Shown: positions 53,301 to 64,000 of the stretch, piece after piece
Numbering within the stretch: the first letter of the stretch is position 1
How the letters are laid out: each line of letters opens with the position of its first letter
Origin: Beverwykella pulmonaria
Lineage: Eukaryota > Ascomycota > Dothideomycetes > Pleosporales > Melanommataceae
Reading direction: 5' to 3'
Assembly (NCBI GenBank): GCA_001599595.1
Contig: BCHH01000002.1
Location: forward strand, 1,216,390-1,280,389
DNA length: 64,000 nucleotides
Notes under the pieces: model-generated
Seen by the model: only the letters and a program-made list of their open reading frames with translations
Databases searched by the model: none
Told to the model about the DNA's origin: nothing
Position numbers and translations under genes: made by a program

Positions 53301-54051
53301 CCGAAGAGCAAGCTAGCACTTTTAGCCGGCGTCGTGCAAGGGAACTGGAGGAGCTCAAGCAAAAAGCTCGCGATGCCGAACGAGCACTCACCCGCGCCAT
53401 GGAAGACAAAGAGGACCTGGTCTCTGCCGAAAAGGAATTGCGCAGGCAGAAGGACGATCTAGAACGACGAGCGGCGCAAGCTAATGAAGAGGTTGCTGAA
53501 GTCAGATCGGCCATGAGCCAGCTTCGAGACACATTAGATGATAGCGAAAAGCAGGCGCGCGATCTCGAGAAAGAGAAGGCTGACCTTCGCCGGGCGTTTG
53601 ATGAAACCCAGAGTCGATTGGAGAAGCTACAGAAGTCGAGCAAGGTATGTACGATTCCGATGCGGAAGAGGTTGCGTGCTAACTTGCAACAGACGATGTC
53701 AGAAGAACTGCGGTCCATTCAAGCTGCAAAGGCGCGAACTCTCGACTCGAATGCACAGTCGTCGAGGTCCTCGACCGAATCCTCACGTTCGCGCATCACC
53801 TCTCCCGCGCCAAAATCGCATGCTGGGCCAACTGCAGGAACGGGTGATATCGATTATGTCTACTTGAAGAACGTCCTGCTACAGTTCCTGGAGCAACGAG
53901 ACAAGAAGTACCAGCAGCAGCTGATTCCGGTGCTAGGCATGCTGTTGCATTTTGACAAGTATGAACCTCCATGACATCGGGCCTTTGACCATGGCTAACT
54001 ATGAGCAGGAAAGATGAGCAAAAGTGGATGGCCGCGGTCTCGGCCAAGTAG
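50388..54051 (+). CDS. IMH1: GRIP-domain golgin (Imh1-like coiled-coil protein)
   Basis: Five exons: 50388-50396, 50449-50890, 50940-53644, 53693-53958 and 54009-54051, giving 3465 nt and 1154 aa. Exon 1 is only nine bases (MFQ); the 52-nt intron then opens RIKGALDARIAEEQ, the family's usual start. The intron at 53645-53692 is 48 nt without a stop and is invisible to frame scanning. The final 43-nt exon supplies KDEQKWMAAVSAK. Residues about 230-1040 are heptad-type coiled coil interrupted by a Lys-rich stretch. The C-terminus DYVYLKNVLLQFLEQRDKKYQQQLIPVLGMLLHFD is a GRIP domain, which binds Arl1-GTP at the trans-Golgi. It acts as a vesicle tether. Its start is divergent from zuotin, 239 bp away. 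Confidence 0.93.
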
Positions 54052-55346
54052 TCCCACGTTTGAGGCTCTGCCCGTTTAACCGCAGGTGTCCAAGATTAGA
54101 TGGATCTGCAGCTCTATTTTCACTTTTTTTCATTTGAATTTTTCGGCTTTGTATGGCATTGTATCTTTAGCATAGCGATGGGTGCCCGGGTTCGACAACA
54201 TGTACATTATATTCCGCGGTGAAGGGCGTATAAGGCTGACGTGCTAGGGTGGTGCAGGGTAGCGTGGTGCTGGGATGGGGAATGAATGGTCTCACCCTGT
54301 GGCACCTTGGGCGTTGATTGCATGCAGACCAACTCGGTTCAAGGGCTCGAAGCTGAGCATCCGCACATATTGCTACTGTATTCTAGGACACAAGGAGGCA
54401 AGGACGGAGATATTTATGGCTGGTGGCATGAATCAGATTGAGAGAGTAGCACGTAGTGTAACAGTAGCGTTGATTGATGAATGTGTGCATGTACTCCAGG
54501 ATGATGGAAGGCGAGGCCGAGAGCCATTGCGAGAGAGTGCATGGTGAATTGCATGGCTTACTCCTGCTGTGTCCGGCCGAGAGGCCCAGCGCAGCTGCTG
54601 AGCTCGGCGGTGAGGGTGCTGCTTCTGTCTGTGGTGGAACGGGCGGATTGCCACTGAACTGATCTTGGCCGTGAAGTTGAAGTGGCGGGCTGCCGGATAG
54701 CCAGATCAGGACATGCACTGATTCAGCAGCCATACCACGCAACCGTCGCTCTGGCGTGCCACTGGCGGGGAGACATTATTGCCCGCAGAGCAGAAAACCT
54801 GTACACGCACACATACATACACGGGCGTGGCCGTTTCACTCCCGCGACTTGTTGCATCATCGCTCATCCCGCACTGCAGACGGACTTTGTTGGCGTGCGC
54901 TACCACTCCGATCCTTACCCCCAGAAGCCCAAAGCCCACGCCCTCAACACCACCACACTGTCCGCTGTCTCTCACTATCTCTAACCGCCTGCCCGTCTGT
55001 CTGCCTGCTGCTTCGAAAAAAAACCGCGCACGCATCCCCGCCCGCCGCCCCAGCAACCAAATCCAGCTTGCTTCAAACACCCCGCCATCGGCCAATCAAG
55101 GGTGCGAGCTGGGACACCAGCGGCTCAGCCGATCGCCAGCAAGCAATTGAGAAATCGCTGCGCAGTACCGCCAGCTCCCTTCAACGGCCGCACGCGCGTG
55201 GCCACACTCCCTACACTCCTCGACGGCCCTCGTACTCCACTCCATGCGCCCTGCCCGACGCGTTCTGAGCGCCTGAACGCCCGCACCACAGCAGCAGCCC
55301 TCGACGCTCCTCTCGCATCGCCCGGCGCGCCCGTGGCGGGGAAGTC
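54052..55346. other. Intergenic, kinase upstream region
   Basis: 1.3 kb without a recognised gene. The part from 54880 is C-rich and probably forms the long leader of the kinase gene at 55347. Confidence 0.45.
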
Positions 55347-57484
<2,138 letters not shown>

Positions 57485-58641
57485 CGGCAAGGTGGAGGGC
57501 TTGTGCTATTGGGTTGAATATCTGCCTTGCATTGCGTGGGGAGCTGGGAAGGGATACATATTATGACAGGTTGGAGGGGGAATGGGAATGAGCATGATGT
57601 CGTGTGTAGCCGAGCGGGGAGTCTCTTGGAACTATCCTATCTGGTTGCTTGAATGAGTATTCATTTTGTCCGCCTGGTGCTGGTGCTCGTATTTGATCTC
57701 CTTTACGCCTTCTCATCTCTTACCTTGTTACACATTCAAGCGGTAGACACGACCTGGGCATTTTGTATTTTGGGCGCCCTTTTGGATGATGACGGAACGG
57801 CATATGAATAGTTAGCAAGCATGTTATGTGTTGTTTGTTTGTTTACTCCCTCCCAGAACTCCAGGGCTGTTTGGGGGTTGCGTATGTGGATACTTGCGGG
57901 TGAAGGAAAAGGGGGAGCCTTCTCAAAGCCTTGTGGTATGCATGCTGAGCCGTTGCATTTTGATTGGTGACATTGTGTATACAGCCTTGCTGCGGTTCGC
58001 GACTGCTTTGCTCAGCCTTGGACAATACATCTCGTCGCAGCTTCCACTCTAAAATCAGTCTCCAGCTTATCGTTCTTCGACACTCATTGTTTCGGGTCTA
58101 TGATTTTGACCCCCGTAAGATAGCTGAGGTAATTGTTGTCACTCAGATGACGGACAGATAGGAAATATTGGCAGACACTACATTTAGTATATTCAGGAAT
58201 TGCCATCAGAGCTTAGAGTTATTTTTAATTAATTGAGATGTCGATGTTGAGAACACTGTTCGAGTGAGCAATACCCAGACTGTATCACCCATAGCATATC
58301 TTCAGGTAATGCAGGCAAAACGATACTGATGTCACAGTTGGGCCAACATATAAAGGAATACTGCCGTACTTCGCGAGTAATTGCTTACTTAGACTTTTAT
58401 TCACTAAGCTTATAGAAGGCTAATGAAAACCTACAGAACCTAAGATTTTTACATCAGAAGGTTCTTTTTTATTCTATAGTACGCGGTGTTATCTAACGTG
58501 TTACTATGTAGGTAATATATTTAGATCTAAGTTTCGCTTATATCTATTAGAGCTCTTCTAGCTCCTTATTGAATTCATCTATATTCTCCATGGCACAACC
58601 GCCCGCTATAGCTCCGCCCCTTATAAGATTAACCGGATTTC
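57485..58641. other. Intergenic, AT-rich end
   Basis: No gene seen. From about 58200 the sequence becomes AT-rich and marks the start of a gene-poor stretch. Confidence 0.5.
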
Positions 58642-60201
58642 CTATATAGTAGCTGAGATGTTAGAATAGAATGACTTATATGATTTAGGAATTGGCGCGT
58701 AGTCATGCTCCGTTCCTACTCCATCTTTCCCAATATATAGCTCCCGCCGCAGGAAACAAGTAGCGCAGAGGATATCGTTAGGTTTATATACTCCTTGCCA
58801 TGTTCGGCCTTGTACTTGATATAGCAGTATAGTAGCGTCTCGGAGCGGATCGCTGACTCTGTTACCAATGTGCGACCATGCATGCTTCTCACGTAGTTGG
58901 GAGATGGGTTCTTTGGGGTCTCGTACATATTCTTCGTTAACTTCATAGTAGCCATCATCGAGACGACCATCCACTTTGGTCGGTTTATCCATGGCCTTAA
59001 TATCCTGAAGGAACTCGATGCACCTACAGTTGAATTTGTGAAAGGTTTTGTGCACTCATTGAAAGCAACCCATCCCGGTTCAACTAACCCACAACCTAAG
59101 CGTCCATAATCGTTATTACATTCCGAACAGTTGTAGTTGAATGTTAATTGTCCGTCTTTCTCCCTCTTAGAGATAGCTTGAAGTAGGTATTCGTGCGTCC
59201 AGCCCAATTTTTGCGTTAACTCTTTAAATTCCAAGGCTATCAGATGCCCCAATTTGTCGATTGAATTCGGTAAGATGTGCGTCCATGCCGCATAAATGAT
59301 CGATAACGCCCTCACGAACTGTCTTAGCGTGATATCGTCTCGTTTCCAGTCGAATCCTTGTAATCTTAGAATGCTGCCGACCTCCAGAATCATTGGCAGT
59401 AATTCGCGCTGACTGGCTCGTAGGGCCAACCAGTATGCGACCGCGTCGAATTGGGACATGATAACATGCCCATTGCCTTCCTGAATGTCCAGCAGTTCTT
59501 TCAGGATCTGGTTATTCCGTTCATGCACAATGAACGCGCGGATGGTATACTGCAGAGCGTGCCATACAATCTTAGGGCCCATAGCTACAAATGGCTCCGC
59601 GAATGTAAGGCGCAAAATCCAGATAACGCTGTTATTGGTAATTGGTACCTTCTCTTTATTGTACGATTGACCGAGGTAACTCATTACTATCCACCCATCG
59701 CCGCCGGCATTGGAGAGGTCCAAACAGTTGGTGAAAAGACGCAACATTTCTATCTTTTCTTTGGCACGTAGTTCTTGTGCCAATGCCGCAAACATAGTAA
59801 TCGGAGATCTGCATTATCTGGCATTAGATTTGTATTCAATTAGAGCGGAAGAGCAGTATCTACTCACAAAGCATCTTCTCGAGGACCTTGAGGGCCCAAA
59901 ATTGCCAAGTTGCGTGGGGTTGTCCAGTCAACTTGACTATACACCCTTCTAGGGACCGCCAATAACTATATCGACCAGTCGCGTAGCGTTTCTGCTTTGT
60001 GGAATAGTAATATAGAGAAGAATTTGGCGATGGCTTCTTACCGCCCCTAATATCATTCCCTGAGAAGGTGCGAAGAAATCCCGAAGAGGCACATGATCGG
60101 TAGTAAGGTACTCTACCATTCACGGTCGAATTGCAGGGGAAACTCCTGAAGTCCACAACCGTTGTTGTGGTTGATTGAACCGATATTGGGTTTCCTTTCA
60201 C
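58642..60201 (-). pseudogene. Broken gene of unknown family
   Basis: A 359-codon frame (from 59795) and a C-terminal frame (to 58642) overlap but are out of phase. Both look coding, and joining them at about 59040, within a run of A, would need one extra base (AFNECTK then TFHKFNC). The upstream piece (59860-60201) ends at a good donor (GTGAGT). The intron down to ATAATGCAG (about 59809) then joins in the wrong phase by one base. The protein is about 500 aa with helical N-terminal parts (ELRAKEKIEMLRLFTNCLDLSNAGGDGW) and a Cys pair YNCSECN. I do not recognise the family. It may be a recent pseudogene or a gene carrying sequencing errors. Confidence 0.5.
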
Positions 60202-60228
60202 GCTTATATGGGTGGCCGAAGCCGAAGA

Positions 60229-60870
60229 TCACAGAGCGGCGCCAAAGATTCGAGATGAGAGGACGGTGGTAGGTCTCTTAAATTCAGGCGCAGTCGTATC
60301 CTTAAGCTTAATGGTCGGGTCCCCTCCTACTTGCGCGCGAGGTTGATGAGTGGCAACTGTAAGAGGCAGCGAAGCCAAATCGCCCTCATCCATATCCATG
60401 AGCACGCTCTGTCGGGGAGTTGGGTCGACAGTGGCAAAGAAGCTGGCAACGTCCACTAGCTTAGCACTCGGCTCTGCACCGCTTTGGACTCGCGTCCCAG
60501 GTCCGATATGGATCTTGTCTGCTTGCGCGGTATGGCAATGTCGTCGATGCCAGTTGATGAGAAACCCGTGTTCTCTCATACAACTAGTTCTTTACATGGC
60601 TATCGGTTCGTTCTAGTAATTTTCGAGTAATCTCCGCCCATTTCCCCCCTAAATTAGCCTCAAGTTGTTCAATAAGAAGGCCTTCTTCTTCAATGATAAG
60701 GGTATGGTCCAAGTCCAGGTTCAGACTCTGATAATAGCATTCTCGGCATTGTTTTGGGTTTCGTATTTGAACCGTTTCTGCGATTCGGATCCAATTAGTA
60801 GTACCGTGTTTATAAATGAGATGCAACAGAAAGTAGTCCTCCTGCTAGGACCAAGCCCACGACGAATTGT
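60229..60870 (-). pseudogene. Decayed Myb-type DNA-binding protein gene
   Basis: From about 60860 down, the frame reads EDYFLLHLIYKHGTTNWIRIAETV, then RNPKQCRECYYQSLNLDLDHT, EEEGLLIEQL and GKWAEITRKLLERTDSHVKN: two consecutive Myb/SANT repeats as in fungal Myb proteins. A TAG at 60584-60586 replaces the Trp expected after VKN. The downstream part continues in another frame (60229-60579). A further frame change lies upstream of the first repeat, where a TAG stands for an expected Trp or Pro. Conserved tryptophan to stop suggests G-to-A transitions. Confidence 0.7.
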
Positions 60871-63433
60871 CGGCACACTATCGGGTTGGAAGGATGGTCG
60901 TGGACAAATTCAGCTCCCTTCGGGTGCTTGAGCAGTGCTCCAGGGATCTAGAAAAACGAGGAATAGGCCAGCATTTCCGTCTTTACAGGCCTAGTTGGTG
61001 CCGTAGAGTGGTCCTCCAGCACGCAATCTTCTCGTAATGGAGTTCGCAGCGGTCGCGAACCGGCGTTAGGACTCCGATTTTGTATCTTGCAAAATCGCTT
61101 TCTGTGTAGCTTTTGATACAACTAGTTCGATCCTCCGAGATGGTATCTTTCAAATACCTCTTCCTCGTGATTCTTGAACCATTACCCAATTTTGCTTTAT
61201 GAATAGTAGGTAGCAGGCCGGGAGCTCTTAGGAATGGTCTAAACTGAAAAACTTCGTCAGAATACGGTATGAACGGAATCGAGGAATTAGGATAATAAGG
61301 TAACGCACCTATCAACTTTTTTATTCTCACTATTGGTCGAAACCTTAGGTGTCGCCATCTTTGGACTACCCGAGGGCCACGGCTGGCCGTTAAGTAGCCT
61401 ACTATCGTTCGCTACCTTTATTCGCATCTAATGCGCCCTTGGGAGGAAACTGGCGCGAGGTCACGAATGCTGCTATGAGGCAGCGGGCGTGTCGAAAAAG
61501 GCTGTGCGTAGGCCACAAGTAGATGCAGTACCTAGTGTTCCGGCACCTCAAGCGGAGGCCAGCTGACTCAGCCTAACACCGTCTTCCTTTCAACATACGG
61601 CAAAAGAGAGCATGTCTCAGTCTTACCAGAAGCAAATATCACCTTGTCAAGACCAAGTTGCTGGCAGTTCTCAATGGAAAGTATAAATGAGCTTAGTGGT
61701 CCGAAATTGGGTTACTTGGTGAACTGGGCCACCGATCAGGGGGCCTAAATCTCGGACAACTGGTGCAAGGTGTCCCAGATTCAGGCCAACACTTAGCTTG
61801 CTCAGGCTTGCAAAGCCACGAGCTCAGGTTACTTAGTCACTGCTCAGTTTTAAACCCTTGAATGCTTAGGTTCGAAGCGGAAATGGGCTTTGGTGGGGTC
61901 AGTTTTCCCCTAAGAGCACATCGCGTATCATTAGAGGCCGACGCCTGCCAAAGTCCGTATTCGTACTCGCAGAAACCCAAGTAGGGCAAAGCGCATGCTA
62001 GTTTGGATAGGAGGTACTTGGTTGCACAATATCCCTAGCACTTTCACCTAGAAGTGAAAAGAGTGTGATTGAGATGAGCAGAAGCAAACAAGCTAGCAAC
62101 GGGTTTGAAATGTGACGGCTTTTTCAATTTCCAGAACGCAAGACAGTCTCACACCAGCGTTATTGTAGCGAATTTAGTACCATCATCCATCCCGTCTGGT
62201 CTCCCAAGAGTCTCGTCACCGAAAACAAATTTTCTCACTTACTGATATCATTGTTCGTCATCTAGAGCGATGATGAGTGTTTAGTACTTGCGTCTATCCT
62301 TCTCATTACCCCATGTCAATATGATTGCAGAAAGAGACAATTTCGACACCGTCCCGTCACTAGTGGTGTCGAAAATGCAAGACGGACCGAAAGGACGGTT
62401 CGTCCTTGTCTTCATTCGTAGGTGTCGTTCGAACGGCAGCTTCTCCCAATCTGATTAATTTTCTTCAGAAAGGAAAAGAGGTGCCACTGTTGATCTCAGC
62501 GTCAGCTATCCGGATTTCACTTCACCGTAGGGGTTCTCGCCCTTCAGTTCCACGTGATAGTCCATGACAGTGGCAAGGTCAACCCAGCTCAAAGCAGTAT
62601 CAAGTCCGAGATTTTTAAGTGGACCATCAATTGATGCACAAGACCATGAACGGACACGGTATTCCCGAGGGGATTCCGTATTCTTTCGCCCCATCGCCTG
62701 TCAGATGAAGCGTTCAATCATCTCCGAGTGTCACAGACCTGCGGCATACTTATCACCTGTTTATTCCTTGATATTTCTTGTAGTTTCAGCGAGCGCAGGA
62801 AGTTTGCCTGAGCCTTTGGTAAACTTTATAGGGTAGTACAACCATAGCATGCGGTACCACAGAGGTGTTGCTCGATATCGTCTGTGTTCTATACGATCTT
62901 GGTCGCCATCTGATGGTTGTAGATTCTTGCATACATTTGAGTCTTCGTGGAGGCTGTGGTGGCGACCTTCAACTCAGAAATTATTCTCGCTGTAGACATG
63001 GCTATAGTATTCAAAGAACATCTGCATGATCGCAAATTGTAAAATCCGGGATCCAAGAAATCTTTTTTGAAATGTCCAACCCCGTTAAGAAAGTGGTTCT
63101 TCTGCTAGAACACAGTAGTAGTCATTCGCTTGGGGGCAGCCTCTTTGTGATGCCATGAAGCCCTGCGCTTCACCGCGCAGCCTTCGTGGAGTATTGAATG
63201 CCAAGGTAGCTGAGCAGTGAGCGTTGGATAAGCATGCCCTGGGAGTCATCCTTTGATCCGGTGGCTGCTATTATCAAGTAGACATTTACCTAGATGGGTG
63301 CTATCTTCGCCGACTGTCACTCTTAGTCAGGACAGTCATCCTGGTGTATATTACTTTAAACTTAATTCATTTTCGTGACCAAGGCGTATCTCTTTTGTTT
63401 TTCAAGGAAAGTATGAGATGGAAAAGCGACCAA
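60871..63433. other. Gene-poor region
   Basis: About 2.5 kb without a supported gene. A 115-codon minus frame (60983-61330) has no recognisable motif. A 10-bp inverted repeat (TTTCGACACC...GGTGTCGAAA, 62341-62350 and 62365-62374) is the only structure noticed. Confidence 0.45.
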
Positions 63434-63812
63434 TCAGTTCCGTTCAGGACATGTTGGTCCTTTGAGCTCTTGCCAGAAGTTCTTGATAATATTGTACTTA
63501 CCACAATGAATCAATCCATAGGTACGGTATAACCAGCCGGCGAGTCGAGACCACGGCATTCTAGAAGGTCTCCGAGAGGCCCGCAGCTGATATACATGTC
63601 TATGCGTCACAGCATTGGAGCAAGTGGCTTTGAAGTGGTGTTGAACTCCCCACACTTGGGCTCAAAGCGATGGACTTACCTGGAATTTTGCCTGTTTCGT
63701 ACAATTTAATAATACGTGGATCTAAACTGCCGTCGACGTCTCGCACCCTCAAGGGCAATTCTGCCTCATTGACCACGCATCTCTTGCTCCCGTGCTTGAT
63801 AATTACATTCAC
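63434..63812 (-). other. Possible spliced coding remnant
   Basis: A minus-strand exon ending at 63680 (RVRDVDGSLDPRIIKLYETGKIP) is followed by a GTAAGT donor. The 80-nt intron ends GCATAG at 63600. The next exon would read MYISCGPLGDLLECRGLDSPAGYTVPMD and stop at about 63514. The signals are good, but no start codon or family is recognisable. Confidence 0.2.
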
Positions 63813-64000
63813 GTACTTATTTCAACGCTATGGTAAGCGTAGTTTCTGGAGCCGAATCCTTCTCAATAACTCGGCCGAAGATAATAGGGCTCCACCCAAG
63901 CAGCCTTCTTTAGGCTAGCTCGTATAGCTAGTCTGTGCATCATTATGTATACGCCTGGTTGTTCATCAAGTCAAAAAGGCTCAGTTAGATCGAATCATTA
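63813..64000. other. Window edge
   Basis: Nothing recognised. A gene extending beyond the window cannot be excluded. Confidence 0.4.

Overview
The window is nuclear DNA of a filamentous ascomycete. Genes are interrupted by many introns of about 47-127 nt (mostly 48-64) with GTRNGT-type donors, CTRAY branch sites (GCTAAC, CTGAC) and YAG acceptors. The gene content is Pezizomycotina-like: a KapC-type bZIP, a TamA/Dal81 zinc-cluster factor, a Crypton with GCR1_C domain, and C-to-T/G-to-A damage resembling repeat-induced point mutation (RIP). A Dothideomycete is my best guess, by inference only. For almost every gene below the spliced exons sum to a multiple of three and restore a family-typical protein.

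Layout. 1-5.1 kb: HGH1 and a decayed DUF6536 membrane-protein gene. 6.0-22.98 kb: a housekeeping block with ERG25 (sterol C-4 demethylation), PAF1, a UFD1/zinc-finger protein head-to-head with an F-box protein, a Cys-rich spliced module, YIP1, cytochrome c haem lyase, KapC, and a mitochondrially targeted pterin-4a-carbinolamine dehydratase. 24.6-28.8 kb: an unusual cation/H+ exchanger-like gene, then a 100-N assembly gap flanked by an identical 95-bp repeat, then a Crypton whose 763-codon frame is free of frameshifts but riddled with stops, nearly all TAG. 29.9-32.3 kb: ARP8 of INO80.

33.2-41.9 kb is the most interesting part and looks like a nitrogen-scavenging cluster. Across a splice junction, one gene fuses an isochorismatase-fold hydrolase resembling biuret hydrolase to an allophanate-hydrolase-type amidase. 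It is divergent from a six-exon NCS1 (uracil/allantoin-type) permease, and their shared promoter carries a tight group of GATA-factor sites. Next comes a Dal81/TamA-like regulator. Together they suggest uptake of a ureide-like compound, its two-step hydrolysis to ammonia and CO2, and control by nitrogen catabolite regulation.

42.2-57.5 kb returns to housekeeping: an intron-containing tRNA-Ala(CGC), a small hydrophilic protein, a GPHR-type channel, a foldback/MITE element in the GPHR upstream region, a universal stress protein, zuotin, a GRIP golgin and an SR-protein kinase. 57.5-64 kb is gene-poor and holds two decayed genes (one Myb-type) and no convincing intact gene.
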